64,000 nt of DNA, taken from positions 215,367,304 to 215,431,303 of the forward strand of contig BTPG01000001.1 in NCBI GenBank assembly GCA_036245525.1, written 5' to 3'. Source of the DNA: Semisulcospira habei (lineage: Eukaryota; Mollusca; Gastropoda; Semisulcospiridae). Below the pieces are notes generated by a model that saw only the letters and a list, made by a program, of their open reading frames with translations, was not told where the DNA came from and ran no database searches. Shown here piece after piece: positions 39,501 through 51,500 of this stretch. The number at the start of each line of letters is the position of its first letter. The first letter of the stretch is position 1. Both the position numbers and the translations under genes were made by a program.

Positions 39501-42500
39501 TGCGAGTCAGTAGTGACTGAGTGTTGTCGAGTTTGTCTTTGTCTTGCAGTTGTGAGTCGTCAGCGTAGAGGTGGTGGTGTATGCGGTGAGACTGGATGAT
39601 GTTGGACAGAGGAGAGGTGTAGAGTGTGAAAAGGACCGGGCCCAGGACGGATCCTTGTGGAACTCCGCAGGAGAGCGTTACCGGGTTGGAAGAGACGCCG
39701 TTGATGGTGACGGACTGCTGTCTGTCAGAGAGGTAGGAGAGAAACCAGGAGTGAGCAGAGTCAGTGATGCCGAAGGAGTGGTGGAGTCGGTGGAGGAGGA
39801 TAGAGTGGTCTATAGTGTCGAAGGCGGCAGAGAGATCGAGTAGTGTAAGAAGGGAGATGTTGCCAGAGTCAGTGGAGAGAAGCAGCTCGTTTAAGATATG
39901 TAGAAGGGCTGTTTCAGTGCTGTGATGTTTGCGATAGGCAGACTGGAATGGACTGAGGAGGTTGTTGTCGGTGAGATGGAGGTTGAGCTGGTTGAGAACA
40001 ACCTTCTCAAGAAGCTTGGACAGGAAAGAGAGATTGGAGACTGGGCGATAGTTCTTGAGTTCGTTTGGGTCGAGGTTGTGTTTTTTGAGGAGAGGACGGA
40101 CGATGGCGGACTTGAAGATATCGGGGACGGAGCCGTTTTCTAGAGATGCGTTGATGATGTCGGTAATGAAGGGTAGAAGTTTTGGAAGGCCGTCACGGTA
40201 GAGAGAAGCTGGGAGGGGGTCAAGTTCGCAGGTTTTGAAGGGCATGGACTTTATGGTCTTGAGGACTTCATCCTGAGAGACGGTGCGGAAGGACGAGAGG
40301 GGAGTGCCGGAAAAGGTGGGGTCGGGAGGGCAAGGCGGAGGAGGCAGGGTGTCGAGTGTGTCGCGCAGATTTTGGATTTTGTCCGAAAAATAGGTAGAGA
40401 AAGCAGACGGGAGTTCTTCTTTGCTGTGTGTGTTGGGGAGAGGTTATCAGGAGCTCGTGGTTCTAGAATCCACATGTTTGACATGAATGATGTCAATATT
40501 ATAGCAAACGAGTCATCAAGAGCTCGTGGTTCTAGAATCCACTTGTCTGACATGAATGATGTCAATATTATAGCAAACGAGTCATCAGGAGCTTGTGGTT
40601 CTAGAATCCACTTGTCTGACATGAAAGATGTCAATATTATAGCAAACGAGTCATCAGGAGCTCGTGGTTCTAGAATCCACTTGTCTGACATGAATGATGT
40701 CAATATTATAGCAAATGAGTCATCAGGAGCTCGTGGTTCTAGAATCTACTTGTCTGACATAAACGATGTCAATATTATAGCAAACGAGTCATCAGGAGCT
40801 CGTGGTTCTAGAATCCACTTGTTTGACATGAATGATGTCAATATTATAGCAAACGAGTCATCAGGAGCTCGTGGTTCTATAATCCACTTGTTTGACATGA
40901 ATGATGTCACTATTATAGCAAACGAGTCATCAGGAGCTCGTGGTTCTAGAATCCACTTGTCTGACATAAACGATGTCAATATTATAGCAAATGAGTCATC
41001 AGGAGCTCGTGGTTCTAGAATCTACTTGTCTGACATAAACGATGTCAATATTATAGCAAATGAGTCATCAGGAGCTCGTGGTTCTAGAATCTACTTGTCT
41101 GACATAAACGATGTCAATATTATAGCAAACGAGTCATCAGGAGCTCGTGGTTCTAGAATCCACTTGTTTGACATGAATGATGTCAATATTATAGCAAACG
41201 AGTCATCAGGAGCTCGTGGTTCTAGAATCCACTTGTCTGACATGAATGATGTCAATATTATAGCAAACGAGTCATCAGGAGCTTGTGGTTCTAGAATCCA
41301 CTTGTTTGACATGAAAGATGTCAATATTATAGCAAACGAGTCATCAGGAGCTTGTGGTCCTAGAATCCACTTGTCTGACATAAACGATGTCAATATTATA
41401 GCAAACGAGTCATCAGGAGCTTGTGGTTCTAGAATCCACTTGTCTGACATGAATGATGTCAATATAGGAAACGAGTCATCATGAGCTCGTGGTTCTAGAA
41501 TCCACTTGTCTGACATGAATGATGTCAATATTATAGCAAACGAGTCATCAGGAGCTTGTGGTTCTAGAATCCACTTGTCTGACATGAAAGATGTCAATAT
41601 TATAGCAAACGAGTCATCAGGAGCTCGTGGTTCTAGAATCCACTTGTCTGACATGAATGATGTCAATATTATAGCAAACGAGTCATCAGGAGCTCGTGGT
41701 TCTAGAATCCACTTGTTTGACATGAATGATGTCAATATAGTAAATGAGTTTAACACTTTCTTCACCAGGTTTGAGACACATGATTTCTCCTCCGACATTT
41801 CAAGTCTAAAGCAATCACTCAGTCCTGTTGAACAAATTGTCATTAACCATGATGATGTGTTGGGATGTCTGAAGCATACCAACATAAATAAAAGCCCTGA
41901 CCCAGATGGGATTTGTGGCAGAACCCTGCGGTTTTGTGCTGATCAGCTCAGAGGCATCTTCCACCACCTTTTTCAGCTTTCACTGGATTCTTGTGCTATA
42001 CCTCATCTATGGAAATTCCCCACTGTTGTACCCATCCCTAAGATTAAGAAAGAAAAGCCAAAACAACACCGTGACTTTTGGCTGATAGTGCTTACCTCCC
42101 TTGTTATGAAATCTCTAGCTAAAATCATGAAGTCATTTATTCTGTCTGTAGTTGAGCCTCACCTTGACACACTGCAATTTGCCCACAGAGCTGGAAGGGG
42201 TGTGGAGGACGCCAAGCTGTTCGTACTAAATACTCTGTATGAACACCTGGAAAAACCAAATGCTCAAATGCTAAAATTTTCTTTTCAGATTTTTCTTGCA
42301 GATTTTTCATCTGCTTTTCAGACAAACCAGCCTCATGTCCTGGCCACGAGTTTGTTGACTGGTGTGATAGATCATAACGAACTAAATGTTTCTAAGACGA
42401 GGGAGTTGCCTGTTGACTTTAGACAAATTAGTGCTGTCCTGGTGAACACAGTGATTCATGGCCAAGATAGATGTTGAAATAGTTAGCCAGTTTAAAAACC

Positions 42501-45500
42501 TTGGTACAGTCTTTGATGAAAAGCTGAGTTGGGATGAAAACACAGACGCAGCGGTGAAAAAATGTAACCAAAGGTTGTACTTCCTCAGGAAGCTAAATAC
42601 CTTTTCTGTTGACAGAACATTTCTGAGGCTCTTTTACAAATCTGTTTGCCTCTCTCTGTCAGTCTCGTCTTACAGAGGAGGTGGTCATGTCAGCTGAAGA
42701 ACCTGTTTCTTGTTTTACTTCTATTTTGTTGGAGGTTGCAGGTGAAACCATCCCTAGAACTTCCACATCACTCCCTCGGAAGCCAAGAGTACCATGGTTC
42801 AATGAAGAGTGCCGCAAGGCCCAAACAATGCGCAAATCTGCTCAGCGACGTGCATTTCGTAATCCGTCGCAAGCAAATATTTTAACCTTTAAAAGACAGC
42901 GGGCGAAAGCCCGTTATATTTTTAAACGTGAACGCCATGCTTCCTGGAGACGCTTCGTCTCATCTTTATCTTCTAGGACTCCGTCCCAAAAAGTCTGGAA
43001 GGCTGTTCGAAGAATTAGGGGCAGGGGTGGCTCGGCTTCTGTCGGCCATCTTAGAGATGGTGCCAGTTTGGTCACAGATAAAAAGGCTGTGGCCAATTTG
43101 CTTGCCTCCACCATTGCCCATAATTCTTCAACAGAGCATTATTCACCTTTCTTCCAGAGAGAGAAGGAGAAGCGAGAATCTTGTGATTTTATATCGGATA
43201 ACTTGGAAGACTATAATGCCCCTTTTACGTTTTCAGAATTGCAGCAAGCCATGCAGAAATGTACTGACTCTGCTGCTGGATTAGATACCATCCATTATCA
43301 GCTCATAACACATCTGCCTGAGAATTCACTCCTTGTACTTCTCAAGGCCTTTAACCATATCTGGATAACCGGTCATTTTCCGACATCTTGGCGCCAGGCT
43401 GTGGTTGTGCCAATTCCCAAGCCGGGTAAGGATCCTTCCGACCCGGGCAACTACCGGCCAATAGCTTTGACATCATGTTTATGTAAAACTATGGAACGCT
43501 TGGTCAACGCCCGACTGGTGTGGCATCTTGAGTCACAGAGTCTCATCACAGACCTCCAGTGCGGTTTCCGGCGCTTCCGTAGTACAACTGACCATCTAGT
43601 CCGCTTTGAGTCTTTTATCCGAGATGCTTTTGTCAACAAGCAGCATGTCTATGCAATTTTCTTTGATCTTGAAAAGGCATATGACACGACCTGGAAGCAT
43701 GGTATAATGTCTGATTTGTCGGACATGGGTTTTAAAGGGCATCTGCCCGTTTTTATTCACAATTTTTTGTCCAACAGGTCGTTCCATGTCCGTGTGGGCT
43801 CCACCCTCTCCGACTCCTTTGAACAGGAGATGGGTGTCCCGCAGGGCAGTATTCTATCTGCTGTTTTATTTAGCATTAAAATAAATAACATTGTAAAGGC
43901 CGTCAAGGATGATTCTGAATGCTCTTTGTTTGTGGACGACTTTGCTTTGTGTGCACGAGGTCGAGGACTTGCGTCCCTTGAGAGGCGCTTGCAGCTGTGC
44001 GTTGATCGCATCCAGGGGTGGGTGTCTCTCAATGGATTCAGATTCTCGCCCTCCAAGACAGTCTGTGTGCATTTTACTAACCAGACGAAATTTTTTCCAG
44101 AACCTAGCCTGAGCATTGCTGGAGTGCCAATTAAGGTGGCTGAAGAAGCTAAGTTTTTGGGGGTCATCTTTGACAAAAGATTGACCTTCTGCAACCATGT
44201 TAACTACCTTAGAACCTCTTGTCGGAAGGCCCTCGACATTCTTCGTGTTGTTGGTCGTACTGACTGGGGTGCAGACCGCATCGTCTTACTTCGACTGTAC
44301 CGGGCCCTTGTTCGGTCCAAACTGGATTACGGCTCTGTGGTATATGGCTCGGCTTCCAAGTCTGTTCTGCAGCGTCTGAACACAATTCACCATCAAGGTC
44401 TGCGCATATGTCTGGGAGCCTTCAGGACATCTCCAGTTCCTAGTCTGTATGCAGAGGCAGGGGAGCCTTCTCTCAGGCTCCGCCGCATCCGCCTCATGCT
44501 CAGCTACGTTCTGAAGCTGAAGGCCCATCCAGAAAATCCTGCCTATGATTGTGTTTTTAACCCGTCGTTTGCAGAGATTTACGATGCCCATCCGGGAGCT
44601 GTCCGTCCACTTTCCTTCCGTGTCCGACCTCATCTGCAGGCGGCCGGAGTGGACCTGGACAAAGTTTCGGAATCTCTGCAACACGTCACTCCACCCTGGC
44701 TACTACCAGTTCCTGACATCTTGCTGGACTTGACTGCCCACAAGAAGGATTGTACTCCACCAGCCATATACCAACAGAGCCTCAATGAACTCCTTTCAAT
44801 TTTTCCTGGCTATTGTCGTCTTTATACGGATGGGTCCAAGTCTGAGGATGGAAGAGTGGCTGCGGCTGCAGTGTCCTCTCGCCATCCTAGACGCCCATTT
44901 AAGCTCCGTCTCCCTGACCATTCCTCTGTATTTAGTGCAGAACTGCAGGCCATTCTGCTAGCACTCAAGCATGCCTATCAGTCTCGGGAAAGGAACTTCC
45001 TGATTCTGTCTGACTCTCTTTCTGCCCTGCAGGCCCTTCAGGGCGCGGGAACAGACCATCCACTGCTGGTGCAGATTAGAGAGCTTTACGCAGACTTGAT
45101 GAAGGAATATTATGACATCATTTTTATTTGGGTCCCAGGCCATGTGGGCATCGAAGGCAACAGAATCGCAGATTCTGCTGCCAACAGTGCCCGCAGTGAC
45201 CCTGTCCCTGACACACAGACTGTCTATAGTGATTTTAAACCTGTTATTAGTGCGTACATAGCCCGAGAGTGGCAGTCCGAGTGGGACAAAGAGGAAGGGA
45301 ACAAGCTTCATGAAGCTCTTCCTAATTTGTCTGACAGTCTACCTTTCCGCTGCGGCAGCCGCCGTGAGGAGACTGTCCTTGCTCGGCTCCACATCGGGCA
45401 CACATATGTTACGCACTCTTACTTACTTAAACAGGATGAGCGTCCATGGTGTTTTGCCTGTGATGAGCAGTTTTCTGTTCGACACTTTTTGCTGTATTGT

Positions 45501-48500
45501 GCTGACCTAATTGACACCAGATATAAACACTTCACAGCAGACTCCTTGAAGGTTTTGTTCCGGGATGTTCCCCCGGACAAAATCTTCAATTTTTTGAGAG
45601 AATGCAATATTTTGAACAAGATCTGAGCATTCATAGACTATGTGAATTTTTTTATTTGCCCTTTTTGAGAGTCTGTAGACGTTTCTTTTCCAGACATGTG
45701 CGACATTTTAGCCTGAGATTTTTAATCTATATTTACATCTTGTCTTAAGACCTTGCTTTTAGTCTGGCTGACCAGATTTTTACCCATCCCGCCGTGAGAT
45801 GGCCTTAGTCGCCTGCTCGGCGTTAAACCCAAATAACTAAACTAACTAAACTCTTTTACAAATCATTTGTGGAAAGTGTTTTGACTTTCTCTTATATCTG
45901 CAGGTTCAGCTCTTTAAGTGCCAAACACAAAAACAGCCTTGAATGGACGGTGAAAATCTGCTCTAATATCATTGATGCCACAGCTTTAAGACAAACAGAA
46001 GAAAGTTCTCTTTTATTCCCACCACTGTTGTTCTTTTGAACAAAGTGGCATAGACTTTAGTTGGATGTATTCAGCTGTGACATCTGTACTCGAGCATGAG
46101 GGGGGGTGGAAAGTGCAGGTTTTGTTCCTGTAAGGTTTATGTCTGTATTAGTCTAGTTGTCAGTATATTAGTATTGTTGTCAGTATTAGCCTAGCTGTCA
46201 GTATTAGTAAGGTCTTAATTCTGCATGCATGGATGCCTGGGTGTATGTCTCACAGGCAATCTCACGCTGGTTGTCTCCCTCAATTCGCTGCGTTGATATC
46301 AGCACAGTGAATTGAATGAGACCACCAGTGCCGGCCAGTCCATCACCTACTATCTATTGGGACTGAATTAGTTAACCCATTCAACCCCGAGTCCCTACAG
46401 CAGGAGATGGATTGACCATGATAATTCAAGGGTAGTGCCAGATTAGCTTGGCATAGTCAGGCGCCAAGCTAATCTGGCACTACCCTTGAATTATCATGGT
46501 CAGTCTATCCCCTGCAACTGGTGCATAGTCGATGGGCAACACCTCCCAAATTTGAGAAATAGGACTTTAGAACAAAAAGGGTTAACAGCCTTTTTGTGAT
46601 CTGATTGACAGATTTATGAGTGATGCGTTAAATGGTTAAAGTTCCCCATGATTACCAGTTGCAGGACTACCCTTGAATTATCATGCTCAATCCATCTACT
46701 GCTGTAGTGCACCAGGGTTAAATCGAGTCATGTTTTTTTGCATCCCATGTTCCAGTGCAGTCCTTCCTCTGTTTCAGTCCAAGTTATTATAACACTACAC
46801 AGCGCTAAATGGTTTGATGGTGGAATTTGAATTTTGATAGTCTTATGCAGCAAGGCCAAATGTTCTAGGACCTTATTTGCTGCTCAGATAACCGTCTTAT
46901 CTGGGAGCCTGAATTGTTTTGCAGTAGCCGGAACATTTTTGTGTGTTCATGTAGTGTGGAATTTGCACTCACAATTTGGGTTTTCAGAAACATGACTGAA
47001 TCGCCTGCAAAGAACAGGCATGGGAATTGTCCTCGGATCCGCGGTTTTCTGCGGAAAATAATTTCACATTCCTAACAAAAATATGCTCAGATTGCACAGA
47101 TTTTCATCGCTTTTCTTTTTCCGGGGGGAGGGATGGGGCAGATCCCCTAGTTTCAGCTGATTTTTGCTTTGGAAATTCCCATGCCTGAAACAAATCTTCC
47201 ATTTGGCAGCAGACGAGTGGGACTGGCTCTCTGTGTTATGGTTAACATTTTGTCGTGTCTCAATTTTCAGTGCAGAGTATCTCCGCAGAAGCAGCGCTGT
47301 ATGAGACGTGTTATGTCACCGCCCACAAGCTGGCTTGTCGATGTGCCCGGTTCCACCCCACCGGTCAGATCGTAGCCACAGGGTCCGAGGATTGCTCTAT
47401 AAAGGTAGGCGTAACCCTTTCACTGCTGACAAAGAGTGAACGCAGTTGCGGGGGCTCATGAGGATCTATGCCTCTTGCTGGTACTAGTTTGCAGCTGTGT
47501 TCCTTGTATGGATGCAGCTCTTTGCTGTTCAGCTAACATTACAGAGAGTTTAAAAATGCACTCTAAATAGGGCGGAGCACATATGGGCCTCCGCAGGGGG
47601 CTCAAGGTGTTCTTGGAAGACTTTTGCTCGCTGTTGCGTGTTGTTCACGTCTTTGCGGACTGAAGTGGTCACAGCGTTTTGATTTGTCCGCAGATTCTAG
47701 ATGTGGAGAGGATGCTGGCCAAGAGTGCCACCCCTGTGGAGATTATTGCCATGGAAACACCGCAGCAACAGATGGAGAATCACCCAGTCATCCGCACGCT
47801 CTATGACCACGCTGCTGTAAGGAACCCCCTTCTTTCATTTCGAAGATGTTGTCATCAGGTTTTAACCCATTCTGTCCTGATGCACCCACTGCTTGAAATA
47901 AATTTTGACTGCTTGTTCAAGGGTGGTGCCAGAATAGCTTGGCGCCTACAGGCGCCAAGCTATTCTGGCACCCCCCTTGAACTAAAACGACAAATCTATC
48001 AGTCTGTTACGGTTATAACAGGGTCGGACGTAACACAAGTTGGGTATAGCAACACTGTTTCACAGGGCCTGACAGCACTCTTTCCGTGTAATGTACTTCG
48101 CTTATAATAATAATAATGTACATTTATCTCAATCAATCAATCATTAACTTTATTGTTCCAAATACATGTTGCCACGTACAGGAAAATTTGTCTCGCCACC
48201 TCAGGTGCAACTCGCAATCACCCACACTCACACAACAATTTACAAACAACAAATGGACAATGACTTGGGACAGGTGAAGCCCGTCGCCAAGGCGTCTCAT
48301 GGCCGGTGCCAACGGCCCCAACCCGAACCTTATAGGGCTTAACCTCCAAATGCATGATGCTCTAAGCACTTTGCAAGATAAAAATCACAGAACAAAAATA
48401 CAGGAAAGAAAAAGCTACAATAAAGTGACACATCAAAAGCTCACACGTACACACACGCCGTTACAAGAACAGTTACTGCCAGAGATTGTTAATGCACTCA

Positions 48501-51500
48501 AAATGCATCTAAGAAAACGGATAGGTCTTGAGTAGTGATTTGAAAGCAGAGTTGGAGCATCTGACATGGGCTGGAGGTCGCTCCAGGTGACTGGACCGAA
48601 ATAACCAACTTTGGATCTAACAACAACAACTTGGTCCCCCTGGCGATTTGTTTCATGTATATATCAGTCATGCGATACTGCTTAGACATTAACCCTGTTG
48701 TGCGTTCAGACACCAGCACTGTTTACAGTACTGCATGCGCAAGTGGGTTAACTCTTTGTCTGCTAAGCATCTTTTCTGCATTACGTGGTCACCCAGTAAG
48801 TAATTTTGTTAACCCTTTTAGCCCCCAAGGTCGCGTTTCTCAAATTTTGTACCCAGAACGGCTATGTACCCGTGGCAGGAGATGGCTTGACCATGATAAT
48901 TCAAGGGTAGTGCCAGATTAGCTTGGCGCCTTCAGTTATCATGGTTGATCCATCTGCTGTAGTGCATCAGGGTTGAATGGGTTAAAATGTTACTGTTTGT
49001 ATTTAAGCTCTTCACTATCGGCAGTGCTTTTTATTGTGATGATTCCAGCAGTAATCCTTGCTATAAACAACACTGCTGTCAGCCAGAGTACCCTTGAATT
49101 ATCATGCTCCAGCCATCTCCTGCGGTAGGGATCTGGGGCTAAAAAGGTTAAAAGTTTATTCTGGGTGCGGTGTGCATGCCACGTCACGGCTTGTAGCGAC
49201 ACATTCACCTCTGAAATTATCCAGGTAAGTGCACTGCGGGCAAACCTTGGCTGGGTGGATCTCTCCACCGATAGCATTTTATTGGAAGTAATTTTGCGGC
49301 GGTTGAAGTCGATGTCTGTATGCAAAGAGTTGTTGCTGAGGTGAATGTAAATTAACCCTCTGCGTGTCAGTAGCGTTTTTTGTCATGATGATTTGTACAG
49401 GAATCATCGCAACCCCAAAAACACTACTGACAGGCAACGGGTTAATTTTGTTTCTCTTGGAAGAGGTAGGTATGTAATAATAATAAATAGTTCTTGTATA
49501 GCGCTGTTCTCCAAGAAAACACTGGACTCGCTGCGCAACAGCACACTCTCAGACACGCGCATATATTTCTTGTATAGTGTTGTTCTCCAAGAAAACACTG
49601 GACTCGCTGCGCAACAGCACACTCTCAGACACGCGCATAATTATACACTGCTTTAACCCACCCCATCTCTTCCCAACACCTTACATCCACTTCCCTCGGT
49701 AATCACTAAATCAGAAGGGGAAAAAAAGGCAGTCAACAGTTAGCTAGAGGTGAGCTAAATGTTAAATGCCCGACAGAAAAGAAAAGTCTTTAAGTGAGCT
49801 TTGAACTGTGACAATGTGTACCTGATCACCAGACAGTTGAACTGTGACAATGTGGGACTGATCACCAGACAGTTGAACTGTGACAATGTGGGCCTGATCA
49901 CCAGACAGTTGAACTGTGACAATGTGTACCTGATCACCAGACAGTTGGGGTGTGTGTGTTTGTCTTTTAACCCCTTTCATCCTGATGCACCCATTGCTTG
50001 AAATAGATTTTACTATCGTAGTTCAAGGGTGGTGCCAGAATAGCTTGACGCCTGAGGCGCCAAGCTATTCTGGCACCACCCTTGAACTAAGATGGTTGAA
50101 ATATCTCCTAATCTGTAATGTAGCCTTGACAGGACAATAAGCCAGTTTTGTCAAATCAGCTTCAGGATGTAATGAGTTAACTCACTTGTGCATGCGGCCT
50201 GCAGGAATTGCCTCAACAAAGGTGCTACCAGCAGTGAAAGAGTGAACAGTGCCCCTGTATTGTCCTGTGAAGGCTACATTACAGATTAGGGGATCTCAAC
50301 CATTTCAGTTCAAGGCTAGTGCCAGAATAGCTTGGTGCCTCAGGCACCAAGCTATTTTGGCACCACTCTTGAACTATCATAGTAAAATCTATTTCACTGG
50401 CTGTATATACAGTGGACATAAAGCATGGGCTTGCATTGTCTTTTTTGTCCCGCAGGAGGTGACCTGTTTAGACTTCCACCCGTATGAACAGATTCTGGCA
50501 TCCGGCAGCAAGGACTTTAGCATCCGTTTCTTTGAGTATTCCAAACCCTCTGTCAAGAAGGCTTTCAAGAGCATTCAGGTAGGTTGTTCAGCGAGAAGTT
50601 TGGAACACACCCCTTTGGTTGTTGGCATTTGTCGTGTTATTCCTGCACCAGTCATGGCAACAAAAAGTGTTAGTACCAACAGCCGTGAGTTTTCATATTG
50701 CTTCCTCTTAACCCCTTTACTGCTGAGGAAAAATGAACTTAATCCAGAGGATGGAACAGACATAGATCCTCATGAGCCCCCGCATTTGCGAGGGCTCATG
50801 AGGATCTATGTCTCTTGCTGAGACTGATTTGTGTGCATGTTACTTAGTTGTGTTTTCTTCTTGTGGATAAACAAGGATTTCAGAAAGAACATTTGCCTCC
50901 AGGGGCGGGAAAGGAGTTACATATGCGGGTGTGAATGCAGCCACCAGAACTGTTTAGTACTGTTTACAGTATCAATGACTACATGCTCAATGGTGTTAAC
51001 TTTGATTTATTGTAATCATCGCAGTTTCGAGTCAGATTTTTAAAAAAGTGAGTAGCTTTTAGCCCCAAGGTCCCATTTCTCAAATTTGTGAGGTGTTGCC
51101 TAACGACTATGTACCAGATGCAGGAGATGGCTTGACCATGATAATTCATGAAGGCGCCAAGCTAATCTGGCACTACCCTTGAATTATCATGGTGAATCCA
51201 TCTTCTGCTGGAGGGATATCAGGGTTAAGCGTCTTTGATTTTTTTCTTTTTCAGGAGGCAGCTCCCCTTCGATGTCTTTCTTTTCATCCGAGTGGCGATT
51301 ATTTGGTTGTGGGCACACAGCACCCAACATGTGAGTTTTGAACTGTTTTAACATCAGGGCTGCTATTTGAAACAGAATGCCAGGTATTGACAGTCAGACC
51401 TGTCAAAGCCAGTATTTCTGTTGCTGAGATGACCCTGCATTAAGGAGACTGCCTGTTTTACCAGTGTCTAAGGCAGCCACGTTTTGGTGGTCATCATACG

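Noticed and set aside
37303..41885. Antisense open frames across the 69-bp array (repeated [17 protein letters not shown])
   Set aside because: A unit length divisible by three keeps several frames open; the sense frame continues into LINE domains at both ends, the antisense one does not.
42914..45634. Minus-strand frames of 60-145 codons opposite the I/Nimb-like LINE
   Set aside because: Shadows of the strongly coding + strand RT-RNase H frame.
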